DNA of 64,000 bases from Takakia lepidozioides (GCA_030704615.1 CM060734.1:57554042-57618041); one strand, 5' to 3'. Shown: positions 1-11,458, counted from the stretch's first letter. The notes: generated from the letters alone by a model not told the origin. Made by a program: numbers and translations.

Positions 1-235
1 ATTGTCCACTATTTTTATTTAAAGGGAAACACCTGGAAGCGACAGCTCACAAATCAGGCCCCTTGATAGTGAGAGGAGAATCACATTAACCGCACCATGG
101 AGGCTGTGAAATGGGACACCGCCCAGGGAAGGGGGGAGAAGAATATACCACACCTGTCAAGTAGCAGGATTTGATCCCAGACTCGTCTGGGTGGCACTCA
201 GTGCACTAACCAACTGAGCTACTGACTGTTGGTTT
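1..235 (-). repeat. tRNA-derived SINE-like element
   Basis: Read on the minus strand, 235 to about 175 carries a good RNA polymerase III A box (TAGCTCAGTTGGTTAGTGC) and a B-box-like GGGATCAAATCC. A non-tRNA body follows, and the unit ends with TTTCCCTTTAAATAAAAA near position 1-25. This head-body-tail layout is that of a tRNA-derived SINE. The element at 33340-33535 has the same architecture and a similar tail, so this is probably a family. The left end may run off the window. It is not a functional tRNA gene because no acceptor stem can be folded around it. Confidence 0.5.
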
Positions 236-240
236 ATTTA

Positions 241-1444
241 TTTTTTATTTGGAGAAATTTGGCGATTTCATCCATGAAAAAACATGGAATTTGTGAGGGA
301 ATATTTCATTTTATTTTTTGAGGTCAAATTAGCCAATAAAATGAAAGATGACAACTTTATTGTTTTGGGTGAGAGTGGGAAGACGGTTTTGTAAGTAAAT
401 ACTTTGAGCAGAAAAAGTAAAGTTTGTTTGAGCAGAGAAAGTGTTATAAAGTAAAGAATGGCGCAGTAATTTAGGTGCTTGAATCTCAAAGTCAAGGCAG
501 GAAATCTTGAGTGCAAGTACGAAACGCTGGTAGTTGAACCTTAAAGTAAAGACTAAAGACTATATAACCTAAGTCATAATGGTTGCCTTCAACATGAAAG
601 GACTGTACTAACCACGCAAACTTAATATGCCCATTTTATCTAGTAACTTTTCGGACTCAAAATCATAGGGTAAAGGTAAGCAAAAAGGCCATATGGGGCG
701 GTTGGGCTGTATGGATGAAATATTTTAGGATGACGGTGACACCGAGAATGTCATTCATCGATGCACGAATCTCCTCAATAGTGTAACTTGGAAAAGAGAA
801 AAGAGAAATTAAAGATAATAAAAGAAAAATAAAACGAGAAAAATATATGAATAGTAAAGAAACGATGTTGGCGTATACGCTTCCCTCCACCTCCAGGTGT
901 CGGTCTCTCATTGGGGACCGAGGTTAGGAAGATGAAATTCATCGATTTATTTGGATGTGGACAGAAATAGTGCATGCACTTTGTTGCCGGGATTGCGCTC
1001 CCCGCCGACGTGGCCTTCCCGATCGTGGGTGCCGTGTTCCGGGTCTGTGTTCCCAGAGGCTTGGGAGCGGTGTGGGGGAACAGTGGGCAGAGTAACTGGC
1101 ATGGTCAGTTACGGTTGCAAGAGGGAAGGAGACGAGAGAAATGGAGAATGTGGAAGCTTGCGAGCATCAATTTGCATTCCAATCTGCACGTATGCTCTGA
1201 CTTGTTTGAGATTTCTGCAGGGTATGTCGGAAAAGAATCTCAAAGACAGATTGAAAGCAGCAGCTTGCTGTGGGCGTTGTGATATTGGACGGTAGTGCAC
1301 GGGAAGTGGTTTGGTTCTGAGAAGGAGAGTTTGGTGAAAATAGATTTTTTCTGGGTGCGGAGAATCGAATTGAAGAGTGCTGCAAGGTGAGAGAGGCTTT
1401 GTATCAGACATAGAGGAGAGGCGGATAGTAATGCATGTGGCGGC
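241..1444. other. intergenic region upstream of the GNAT gene
   Basis: No gene is recognised here. Short open frames on both strands show no family resemblance. The part from about 950 to 1440 is more GC-rich and lies directly before the GNAT start, so it probably holds the promoter and 5' UTR of that gene; I see no unambiguous TATA box. Confidence 0.4.
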
Positions 1445-3630
1445 ATGGCGATTACGGGAGCTTCGTATGTGCTACCGTGTGCACTCTCTGCAGCTTCACT
1501 TCTCCATGGAGAGCCGGGTACAGTTCGGCTGATGTCCGCCTTCCCAAGCTACCATTGCACCCGTAAGCGCGTCAAACCCATGATTTTGATGCTCGTACTG
1601 ACAATTTCAGGGTCCATGACTTTACTCTAGCCCTGGAGTTGTAACCAAAATTTACTTTGTGAACTGAAATGTCTCAATTGGAATGGTATTACCAATTGGC
1701 AGTATGGCATATGCGTAGACAGCAAGAGATCTCTAAATGGCGAGGCTTGTTTCTCCCACATGTCTGTAAGGTTGTCTCAAAACTCAATTGCGTGAAATCA
1801 TAGAGCATGCTTTTATATTTGTTGTGTGACCTAAAGTGCGATTGGACACCTATTGTAATTTGTCCTAGGAATCTCTTCATGTGCAGCTCTGAATTCACCT
1901 CAGACTAGTCCTGATGGGTTGGGATCCTCTGATTTTATAGGGGCTGTCTCAATTTTAATAACGTTAGGTCACCTCTCTTCTTCTTCCTACTGTAGTTAAA
2001 AACCTTGTGCCAAACCGAGAAGAATTCAGGTGAAGAGTTTTAACTGTCTGCTAGAGTTGGAGAGTAAATTGCAGTATCTATGTGTGTGCATTCCCTCTTC
2101 CACTTCGTGCCACACAGTAAGTAGGGCCACGTGTTTTGATGTCTACAAACTAAAGTTAGAGGTGTCGAGTATATTATTATTATAAGCCTGGGTTGATCTT
2201 TCTGCAGGCAAGACAACACAGTCTTATAGAACACTGATAGTACAAATTAACTGCAACATCGCGACATCGGGAGAAGCAGGAACTGGGCCAGTAGCAAGGT
2301 CAGGCCAAGTGACAGAGAAAACTCGGGGAGCCAGTATACAACAAGCAGATGCCACAGGGGTGGTAATTCGAGGGGCACACCTAGGTGACCTTTGGGATGT
2401 TGCTGACACACACTGTGGCGCCTTCTTCCCAGACACCAATTTCCCCTTGGATTTCATTCTGCGTGGGGATCGGTTTGTCCTTTACACCTTGCAGCTTCTA
2501 ATAGGTGCATTATGACATATGAGAGGAGAGGGCCAATGGAGACCCATTTCATCTACAGTATCTTGTAGCTCTCTTGCAGCTATAGGCGTACCACGCAGGT
2601 GTGTATGGAGGAGAATGATTGAGAGGAGGGCAAAGAATGTACTCATAAGACGTTGTTTGCCATAGCCTTGTGGCCATAGACCCCGCTCCCAGTTTGGACA
2701 GAACAAGAGGGAACAGACAAACAGACAGTACCTTCGTGGGGGGCTCGCTCCCGTAGAGGGAAGGGCAAAGAGAGAGATGGAATGAGAGAAACACCCATGC
2801 TGAGAATGCAACGGTTGGCTTGGTTTTTGTGGGGATAGAGCAATGGCGATGTTGGCCAACCTCTCATTACCTGCAGGCCAGAAGCGAAAGTGTTTGGTGG
2901 CGGTTGAGACCCAGGTCTCTGGCAGATCAAGAACTGGTGGCCACTTGGTGACCACTGATGTCCTAAGACCATCTGGCAGTCACTCTCGAATCTCAGCAAA
3001 GGTTCCAGATTTAATTGATGGGAAGATTTCTGGTGCTGCTACAGTTGACACATTGGCTGAGTATTTACCTCGGCGAATGCCTAAGGGACAGAGAAGGTAG
3101 AATTGAAGTTTCTGTTAGTATCTCTCCCACATATCCTTGTTCTGAGTCATTGGGTTAAGTTTGAGTTTTGATGTCGTAAGTGCCTTCACACCACATTTGA
3201 AGGCAAAACATATTCCCCACTTGGATTATTCCCATTTTTGCTGCAGAATACGAACGAGGTATGAGCGAGTCCACATTAGTTAGTTGAATGTTGCCTCGTC
3301 CCCTGCAGGCCTCACACGCGTTCTTTCTCTGTTGTGTTGTCCATGCACAGGACCGGCATAGCTTATGTGTCGAATGTGGCAGTTCGTCAGCAGCGGAGAC
3401 GCAGAGGTATAGCTCAGAAGCTTATCCGCGAGGCTGAGAAGATTGCAAAGAGCTGGGGGTGTCGCTCCATCGCGCTTCACTGTGACATGAATAACCCTGC
3501 TGCAGCCGGGCTCTATCTAGGAGAGGGGTATCGGTTGATCAAGGCTCCGAAGGGAGCTCTGTGGCCCCGGCCTAAAGCTGTGCCTGAGTCCAATTTCCAG
3601 CTGATGATGAAGCGCTTATCTATTCTTTGA
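1445..3630 (+). CDS. plastid-type GCN5-related N-acetyltransferase (GNAT), 4 exons
   Basis: Predicted to transfer an acetyl group from acetyl-CoA to protein N-termini or lysines, probably in plastids. Exons: 1445-1562 (donor GTAAGC), 2208-2504, 2841-3096 and 3351-3630; together 951 bp, 316 residues. Exon 1 plus early exon 2 form a Ser/Thr/Arg-containing leader resembling a transit peptide. Exon 2 ends with a conserved block (LGDLWDVADTHCGAFFP). Exons 3-4 join as YLPRRMPKGQRRTGIAYVSN, followed by the acetyl-CoA-binding loop RRRRGIA and the conserved LHCDMNNPAAAGLY helix. The order matches the plant chloroplast GNAT family (Arabidopsis At2g39000-like, from memory). Phases agree at every junction, but the exon 2 donor is the least certain: a site at 2476 would remove nine residues that look extra, yet its phase does not fit. 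Intron 2 contains a repeat shared with 38.3 kb. Confidence 0.85.
2637..2722 (+). repeat. dispersed repeat inside GNAT intron 2
   Basis: This stretch (starting near TGTACTCATAAGACGTTG) is nearly identical to 38343-38430 in the same orientation. Identity fades outside about 80-90 bp. It is noncoding and likely a fragment of a dispersed element; no terminal repeats are visible. Confidence 0.6.
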
Positions 3631-5467
3631 GGGACTCTTTCCTCACTTCATGACCAAAACTGGAACACTCCCTGTTCCTTCCAATCTGACTTGGTTGGAG
3701 GTGTAAGATGAATGTATATTGTGTTGGCTCAGGGTGCTAGGACTAATGCCAAAAGTTGGCTCATGGCGGATATCAATGTTGCTCTTATAAGCATCATGCC
3801 GATCATTGTAGTTGCAAGTATCTTGGTGGGCGTTGGATGTGCCAATTATCATTGGCAGTCCTCGCACGAGCAAACTGCTGTACTGGTCCCCTCGAAGTAC
3901 TGGTTCATTCACGTCATCAGCAGTAGCTAGAACCTCAGTTCTTACAAGGAGATCACCCCTTACGATGTGACTGTATAGTTGCAGGCTTCTTCATTACCAC
4001 ATTCTTTGGATACATGAGAATCAAGTAGACAGATAATCAAATTGGCTGTAAATAGCCTGGATTGATAGGAACGGACCAGTGTTGAAGCTGTATTTCTTAG
4101 CAGTGCTCTGTTAGTTTGCCTGTAACTAGTCCCAAGTACTGTATATATTATCAGAATTACATTTTTTGAAACCCCATTTCAGAGGGAAAGATGCATATTG
4201 ATGCTACTCTTTCACTTTAAAACTACTTGAGTCTCATGTGCAGTACCTATTTCAGTCTATGAATTTTTCTGTTGCCTGATATTTGGGTTTTCATATTCCT
4301 TGATTGGCCAGGTGTCTGTAGTCTCTTGAGTTGCAATGTCTTTTCACACTGTCACTGTCAGTCCTTTCATGCTAACAAGCAGCGGTTTTCTTTATCTCAA
4401 TGTACCTTTTTGCAGCTTCCAGTGTCCTACCTGATCATGTGATATAATGTTTAAAATAAAAAAAACACATCCCTGGAGCATCTGGAGTGTTACCTTCTTT
4501 CAAAACTTGGGAGAATGTTGTTCATCTGCTTAAGGCTACAGGGAACACTCTGTGTGATGGTAACCACGCGTCAGTTCATACCACTGCAATGCTACAAATG
4601 TAGCATGTCGTAGGTCTGTTCTGTTATCACCGTACTCTAGCTCCGTTTTGTTGAATCACAGCATGCATTTGGAGTGGAGCTTGCCAAGATGTGAACTGGT
4701 GTCATTAGAATTTTACCTGCCGGCAGAGACTCCATCTGCAGCAATCACAATATGCTGACACTACATATCGTGTTTGTCAATACCTAAAAGTTTGCGATTG
4801 GTTAATGATAACTACATCAAGGTCACATTCAGCTCATGGTGCTGTAAGGACATTGCTAAGCTAAGCAGAGTTTTTGTTGTGGACAGGGATCTCATCGCCA
4901 CCCCACTTCCACTGGAGATCTCATGCTCCCTCTTCATGCATGACCATTGAATGCTACCATTGCACATTTGCTAACATTAGCTTCTAGACTGCACATGTCA
5001 AAGTACTTCTTCGCATAAGCAATGAACTTTTAGAGATCAAATGGGGAGTCCCCTAAGCCTGCGAACCTTTACTGAAAATGAATCAATACTGGCATGAAAT
5101 TGTCTGCTGAATGGTCTGTACAACAGCCGAATTATCTGGACAACTCTGTAACTCAAATGTTCAGTCACAAGTGCTACACATTACAAGAAATTTGTAGAGC
5201 GTTTCTACCCTCAGTAGGACCTTGCCCTTTCGCATACTGCATCCAAAATTCTCAACCCGTGATGGCCATGTGAATTCTGCACAAAGAGTATTGCAAATCC
5301 ATAAGCAGCGAAAACAGATGAAACAGAAGAATGAAATCTGATAAATAGTGACATAATTCAATAATCTCATCAGACCTCGCACTTTGTATAGTGCAGTCTC
5401 CTTCCCCTGCAACAACAAACAACATCAACTGATAGTACATATTTCCTAATCTGTAATGCAAGAGGAC
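3631..5467. other. GNAT 3' flank; source-like copy of a segmental duplication
   Basis: No gene is recognised. Positions about 3880-4531 reappear in direct orientation at 14396-15125, and about 4540-4660 reappear inverted at 16716-16851. The two pieces are adjacent here but separated by the MRNIP-like gene there. Because this copy directly follows the GNAT stop codon it is probably GNAT 3' UTR and flank, so this is likely the parental copy. The part 4700-5467 has no recognised content. Confidence 0.6.
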
Positions 5468-6076
5468 TTAGAGCACCTGATCAGCTTTGGGGAGGAGGCG
5501 GACAGTTTTCCTGTCGGGCCGAATCGTTTCTTGCACCAACTGATTTAAGATACTTGATATCCAATGCAATTGGATACGAAAGCAGAAAGTCAACTCCGGC
5601 AACCGCTCAGGGAGGTCATTGAGAGTACTGAGGTCAGTTAACATCTTCTCCAATCTACTCTTCCGCAAAATAGTCATTTCCTGGGCCGGCTTGTCCAAGA
5701 GGACGCGGACCTCTGGTGCCGAGTCTTCGACGTGATGACTTTTCCTGTTAGCTATTGCCCTAGAAAATACATGAGCCTGTCCGTTCCTTGCACTTTGCCT
5801 CTTGACCTCAGTTAAAAAAGTCGTCATTTCTCTGCGGAGGCGCTCGCTTGATGTCTTCAGATCGGTTGGTAAGACGTAGCCCTTCTGCACAAGATCGGCT
5901 AGATAGCTGTTCTCCGCTCGGTTCAGAAGATACCTACACCATCCTTGCTCATCAGAGTATTCTGGAGTCTTATACGTGTGTAAGTACCGTATCAAAGCTT
6001 GATATGAAACATATTGAATACCCTTCCCATGCACACAGTTACCTTGGGATTGCAGCTGTTTCCGTACAGTTCCCAC
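5468..6076 (-). CDS. unidentified open reading frame, 202 residues
   Basis: A 202-residue open frame with balanced, protein-like composition, rich in charged residues and without low complexity. Segments such as LNRAENSYLADLVQKGYVLP and LRREMTTFLTEVKRQSARNG look like genuine helical coding sequence. I do not recognise the family. The frame may include unspliced intron (the hydrophobic CFRIQLHWISSILNQ near residues 163-177 is unlike the rest). It lies between the GNAT 3' flank and the copia remnant, so it could be either a host gene fragment or transposon-derived. Start and end are simply those of the open frame. Confidence 0.3.
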   Translation of the reverse strand: MGTVRKQLQSQGNCVHGKGIQYVSYQALIRYLHTYKTPEYSDEQGWCRYLLNRAENSYLADLVQKGYVLPTDLKTSSERLRREMTTFLTEVKRQSARNGQAHVFSRAIANRKSHHVEDSAPEVRVLLDKPAQEMTILRKSRLEKMLTDLSTLNDLPERLPELTFCFRIQLHWISSILNQLVQETIRPDRKTVRLLPKADQVL

Positions 6077-6164
6077 ATAGGTAGAAAACCCTTAACCCCT
6101 CCACTCATGTTGAATTTGCAGATGCTCGAGAATCTAGTCGTCTTCCTCGTCGAATTCTTTCAAC

Positions 6165-6240
6165 AACAATTTATTCAGTTTTGCCCTTCCCCTGGCTTGC
6201 GCATTGCAAGCATTGTCACACCGGGGTAGTCGAGCGTGAG
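6165..6240 (-). repeat. LTR fragment related to the right end of the copia element
   Basis: The block from about 6165 to 6240, ending CGTGAG, matches 11498-11571, which lies inside the right LTR-like sequence of the copia remnant. Here it sits outside and immediately left of the TGTTG-CAACA LTR. It is therefore a piece of a second, related LTR. Confidence 0.5.
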
Positions 6241-6548
6241 TGTTGAAAAATAAATCTGGGATCTGAAACAATGCTTTGTGAATAGAACCACCACACGCTA
6301 GAGTGTGTCATAAAAATAACAAGTTGTGGTTCTTCCCCAAGCTTCTTATATAATTCTAGCTAGGCTAAAAGCAATCTATAAAAAGACTTGCATTTTCACC
6401 TACTTTTTCTATATACAAAGTAAACCCACAAATGGACTTACTTTTTCCTTTAAAAGCATCTCCAAACATAGACTTACTATTAATGTGTCTATCTTTGCTT
6501 GTTAGTCAAGTTGTAGATTCGTTGAATATGGAGCTGCTTATTCCAACA
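6241..6548 (-). repeat. copia LTR (308 bp, TG...CA)
   Basis: The segment begins TGTTGAAAAATAAATCTGGG and ends ATTCCAACA, so on the minus strand it reads TGTTGG...CAACA, the usual short inverted LTR termini. It lies at the 3' end of a minus-strand Ty1-copia remnant, directly after the degraded polyprotein remnant. Only about the first 30 bp match the sequence at the other end of the element (11470-11498), so the two ends are not a normal LTR pair. Confidence 0.6.
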
Positions 6549-6587
6549 CTCCCTCTCAGTGTGATAATCAAGCAATCTCAACCTTAA

Positions 6588-8586
6588 CCCTAACCCTTAA
6601 GTGTCAAACCAACCCGTTTTGGGTCGGTTAGGTTTCTTTAACCAGCCATAACTTCCTGTGCTTAAGGCTGATTGGCCTTTTTTTTGGCTCAATCGACAGA
6701 TAATTGGTCCCCCTTCATATGGCATTGGCCAATTGGTCAATGCCTGAAGGGGTATGGGTCTGGACCAGTTGGAAGGGGGCACACTCAGCTTTTTGAGGCC
6801 AATTTGGCCCCCCTAACCTGCCCAAGTTGCTGACATGGCAACTGCGGTCAGGTTAGGGTGACTGAAAGATACCCCATAAAGGTTAGGGCAGCACGCTCCG
6901 GGGCATGGCACCCGGCGCAGGTCTGGGCATTCCCAGGCCTGGGCCCTAGCCTGAATCGACGGCGATGGCAGCTCTGGCGAACGCCACCAGGGCGGTGCTG
7001 GAGGGAGTGCAGCCGCGATGGTGGCAGAGCTCGGGGCTCGAGAAAAACGCCAAGAGGGGTGGGCCAAACCTAGGGCGGGGATTTGAGAGGGTTGCGGGTG
7101 GAGTGGCCCCCCATGAAAGCAGGGCCGGGTAAGCCAGAGGAGCTCCCAAGCCCCCTGCCCTTCTGGGCTATGGCTCCAAATATCCTAGGCTTGCAGGCTA
7201 TAACATAGGTGTGCATTTGAAGTCTTGGGCAGGGAACCTAAAGATGTGAGGGCAGTTACCGATTGGTCCCAAACTTTTTTTGGGATCTCATATGGATGTT
7301 CATGACACTTCAACCAGACGGATTAGGAATTGAACGGCTGAATTTTTTTGTATAATTTTATGAAGAGACAAAGAAAATGGCATATTTTGACCCCCCAATT
7401 TGTCACTACAAAGGAGCCCACTTGAGAACATTTCAGAAAAAACTGAAATTTTATGAGAATGTGTGTTATCAGGTATGGAACAACATTCTTGAGACTCTCA
7501 AACAGAAAAAATTAAAAATGCCCAAATACGAGCAAAAAACTGCTTTTTTTGGCACCTAGTTCTTAGTGGAGATTTTTTTTTGTCCCCACTCTACACTTCA
7601 TAATCTTCAGATCTGGCAGTTGGATTTTGGTGAAACTTTTTGTGGTAGGAGGTGGGGTAGGTGGGAAGTAATTCCAACGGTCAGTTTTACAGGGACACAG
7701 AGATTCTATAGATAATATTTTTTTTGTGGGCCAGGGTCATGTTTTTCCATGAGAGGGTGAAAATGAGTTTTGACACTTAGGGTTAAAGGACGAGCTATTT
7801 TTTGGTGGGCCCACTAAAAAAGAGTATATACACTTATGGATGGGGGTGTAACTTCTTACCCCCAATGATCTAGGGGGATGAACCTTATACTTATGTGCAT
7901 ATCTGCTATGTACACGTCCTGTAAAAAATGTAGGCAAATTGACCATTCCATTTGGGAGATTATAACAAAATAATATGCCCCAATTTGTAAATGTATTCAA
8001 AAATTGCATGCAAAAAATTGTTTGACCATAAAATTACAGTATCAAGTTGAATCTTCCTAGACAAAGGCCCTCCATAATCTGATTATATGGCACCTAAACC
8101 ACTGTCCCCCACAAAAATCAGACCAAAATTCCAAAAATTCAGATAGGCTGCTTTGTATGTGAAATCTAGGGGGGTTAATTGTCTTGTATTGGCTTCTTTC
8201 ACAATTACACCCATGAGATGATATTTGTTTTCCAATTCCTCTGGTAAGTAAGTGCCCAGTAACATTTCATAGTGCCCTGTCCAAATTTTTTGGGATTGTG
8301 ATAAATTTTCAGCCCTAGATGTTATTTTGAAGATTGCCCATTTGGATGCCGCGTAGGCAAGTTAATGGTGCTCTAACACTGGATTTTCTGAACCCTTGAC
8401 ACTAAGAAAAAAATCTAGGGAGCAGAGCCTTTATGATTTTTTGGCGCTGTAAATTCCCACACGTGCTCCTCTCTCACATCCACAATTTTTCTTCAGGGTT
8501 CACTTCCATCCACTATCATCCACTATCAAACTGGAGCGTGGCAAAAAACTGACGTGACCTCAGCGGGTCGCGTCGTCCTTTAGGGG
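6588..8586. mobile_element. MITE family B, copy 1, interrupted by element A
   Basis: The right end reads CGTCCTTTAGGGG followed by TTAA (8587-8590). The left end begins after TTAA (6584-6587) with CCC (6588-6590), continues as TAA, and resumes after element A with TTAAAGGACG (7783 on). The body 7783-8586 is about 95% identical by eye to 23850-24628. Removing B restores a continuous copia tail, ...CTCAACCTTAACTATTCCC.... The element is noncoding, with 13-bp inverted ends (CCCTTAAAGGACG / CCCCTAAAGGACG) and TTAA target duplications, features typical of piggyBac-type MITEs. Confidence 0.75.
6594..7782. mobile_element. MITE-like element family A, nested in MITE B
   Basis: Left end CCCTTAAGTGTCAAAC (6594 on) and right end GTTTTGACACTTAGGG (to 7782) form an inverted repeat of about 15 bp with a one-base gap. 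On the right the flank is TTAA (7783-7786); on the left it is CTAA (6590-6593), explicable by loss of one T. The insertion point is the internal TTAA of B's own terminal repeat (CCC-TTAA-AGGACG). The 1.19 kb body is noncoding; its GC-rich part (6880-7180) and the part 7220-7520 resemble 13860-14380. Confidence 0.65.
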
Positions 8587-8693
8587 TTAACTATTCCCAT
8601 CATAGTTTTGAAGCGATCGTGTTTATCATGTGGAAGTCCCTTGGTGAGCACATCGGCTACCATATTTTCACTACTGCAAAATATTAACTTGAT

Positions 8694-9465
8694 TTAATCG
8701 TCATCCTCAACCTTATCACGAACAAAATGATGCCTCAGATCAATATGCTTTGTACACGCATGATAAGTTGGATTTTTCACAAGTGAAATAAAACTCTGAT
8801 TGTCTTCTTGAAGAGTTGTTGGACCTTCCTGTGGATAGTCAATCTCCTTCAATAACTTTCGAAGCCAAATTGCCTCTTTTGCGGCTTGTGTTGCAGTCAT
8901 ATACTCAGCCTCAATTGTTGATAATGCAATAGTTGGTTGTTTCTTACTGTTCCAACTAATGGCACCATTGGCCAAAATGATTGTATATCCGGTTATAGAC
9001 TAGAGTGTATCAGTACATCCTGCATAGTCAACATTGCTGAAACCAACCAAAGTTAGATCCTCACGATCAATTTCTGAGACTGAGTTAGGTCAACCCCAAA
9101 CTCGAGTTCCCTCTTTTGAGTTAGGCTATACAACCCCAACCTCGAGCTCCCTCTTTCTGAGACTGAGTTAGGTTATACAACCCCAAACTCGAGCTCCCTC
9201 TGAAGCGGAGCCTGTGATCAAGGGTTCCCTTCAGGTAACGGAATATCTGTTTCACCTCAATCCAGTGCTTTAAACCAGGATTGGCCATGAACTGGCATAC
9301 TGCTCCAGCAACAATGGCAATATCAGGCCGTGTACCAACCATTGCGTACATGAGGTACCCCACAACACTCTGATACAGAATAGATCGACTCATCTTTTCC
9401 CAACCCTCAAGAGTCTGTGGACTCATAACTTTGGAGAGTCTTCTGTTCTGTACCATAGTATACAA
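8694..9465 (-). pseudogene. copia RT-RNase H fragment
   Basis: Two open segments remain from the 3' half of a copia polyprotein. 9465-9121 encodes the end of RT with SVVGYLMYAMVGTRPDIA and FRYLKGTLDHRLRF. 8975-8694 encodes RNase H with WNSKKQPTIALSTIEAEYM and TKHIDLRHHFVRDKVEDDD. Between them, 9070-9205, a unit of about 50-60 bp containing GAGTTAGG...CCCCAA..CTCGAG is present about three times in tandem, interrupting the frame. The catalytic YVDD region is absent. Confidence 0.85.
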
Positions 9466-11240
9466 ACAGGTTTACAATTGTCATTCCAAATATCTTCAAT
9501 ATATACTCTCAATATATTTGCATTGACTAACTTGGTGGATTGTATGATTGCGTCTATCTTGGAAAATCTGTATCCCTAGACAATAATGAATTTCACCAAG
9601 ATCCTTCATAGCATACTGCTTCGAGATGGTCCGGGTGCTTCAACCTCTCCATACTCATCTTGACCATTGAGATGTGATAACTTACCTTCAGATACCTCAA
9701 CTAGAACATTAGACTTTCCTCCTCCCAAATTGATTGGTTCAGCCTCAAGCTTATCGGTACGCACACCAGTACCTAAATCTGACTTGTTTTCAAGAGTTCC
9801 TTGAATTTCATTGAAGATAACATCTCGACTATTGAAAACATATGAATTCCGGGAACGACACGACTTCGCAGTGTTGAATGGTGTCAGGAACCTACAGTGC
9901 TAAATGGTGTCAGGTCACTTTGCTATATCCCACAAAAAAAGCATTTCCTTGCCTTTAGCATCAAGTTTTGATCGTAACTCCCCAGGTATATGAGGATAAG
10001 CTTCACAACCAAATATACGAAAATGTCCAACGGAAGATTTTCTTCCACTTCATGCCTCTTCCGTAGTCATATCTTTATAGCCTTTGTAGGTACACAATTG
10101 ATGATATGCTTCACCCCAAAACTTCTCCGTTAGATTTTTGTGTTGTAACATACAACGTGCACTCTCCAACAATGTAGGATTTTTCTTTTTCCGCAACACC
10201 ATTCTAATTTGGCGTGTAAGTGTTTGTCCATTGCCTTTTGATCCCATGACCAAACCCAAAACTGGTTAAACTTTGTTGAGATATATTCTCCCCTATTATC
10301 ACTTCTGAAGGCCTTTAATAATTTACCAGTCTATTTCTCTGCAAAAGCTTTGAATAACTTGAACTTATCAAAAATGTCAAATTTATGTTTCAAGATATAG
10401 ATAAAAGTCTTTCTTCAGAAATCATCAATGAAAGTACCGAAGTATTTGCCTCCTCCAATGGAAGGTGTTGCTATAGGTCCCACATATATCAAAATGAATC
10501 AACTCGAGTAAGGCAGTGATACGATTACCTCATGTAGTTGGAAAATGTTGACGATGGTGTTTTCCGTAAACACATCCTTCACAAAACATCAACTTGACAT
10601 CTCGTTGTGATATCCAAATTGTTCATCAATTTAGAATTGGCCATCAGCTGCAAGTTTTGCACTCCAATATGACCAAGTCGTTGATACCATGGATCAGTTG
10701 TGCTCCAATTGGATTCTGCTACATAAACTTTAGAAGACAACTGTACATTTCCAAAAAGTACTTACAGTCTTCCTTCGAGTTTATATTGTGCAAAAATTGC
10801 ACCACTTCCTTTGTGCTCATGAAGCACTCATTGTTTTACCAATAAGCTAACTGCCAGAAGATTTTTTGTCATGTTTGGTACATGAAGAACGTCTTCAACT
10901 GTCTTGCAGGCTCCATCAGTTAACTGAAATATTATAGTACCTATTCCTCGAACATCTAAAGAGTTCTCATCTCCCAGTTAGACTTTTTGTCCCACAATAA
11001 TTTTTTTGTATGAAGAAAACCACTCCTTATGTGATGTAATGTGCTGAGTAGCACCAGAGTCAATGCACCATAAAAGCGAATATCTTTAGTACGTAGGGCA
11101 TCAAACGTTGCATACGCTTATACTACATCATCGTTTTTGTCCTCAGCTACTTGATTGACTTTATCCTTGTTCTTCTTCTCCAAGTCTGCTTTTTTTTTGC
11201 GACAATCCCTTGCAAAATGTCCCATAATTTTCTATACGTC
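9466..11240 (-). pseudogene. copia gag-integrase remnant with many stops
   Basis: Translation of the minus strand gives recognisable but broken pieces. The gag zinc knuckle tail GHFARDCRKKKADLEKKNKD is followed soon by a stop. The GAG-pre-integrase zone includes DPWYQRLGHIGVQNLQLMAN near 10690-10630. The integrase zone includes KRQWTNTYTPN near 10230 and the segment MLQHKNLTEKFWGEAYHQLC at 10160-10100. No frame stays open beyond about 70 codons. Confidence 0.7.
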
Positions 11241-11260
11241 TGATAGTTTTCCGAACATGT

Positions 11261-11455
11261 ATGTTTCCTTACAAGAACACCACGTACATAGCCAAAATGG
11301 ATGTTCCCTATAATAACACCACATTATACACAGCCAAATGGATGTTTCCTACAAGAACACCACGTACACAGCCAAAATGGATGTTCCCTGCAAGAACACC
11401 ACGTACAAAGCCAAATGGATGTTCCCTGCAAAAACACCTCACAAAGCCAAACAAA
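11261..11455. repeat. about 40-bp minisatellite, about five units
   Basis: The unit ATGGATGTTCCCTGCAAGAACACCACGTACAYAGCCAAA, with variants, repeats about five times. It occupies the interval between the copia zinc-knuckle remnant and the primer-binding site, where the 5' part of gag should be. Either gag was deleted and the minisatellite expanded in its place, or a leader repeat expanded. Confidence 0.7.
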
Positions 11456-11458
11456 AAT

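Noticed and set aside
160-235. tRNA gene
   Set aside because: A- and B-box motifs are present but there is no matching acceptor stem, and the unit continues into a SINE-like body and tail.
6582-6600. Telomere-like CCCTAA sequence
   Set aside because: The string CCTTAACCCTAACCCTTAA looks like plant telomere repeat but is fully explained by two nested TIR elements and their TTAA sites.
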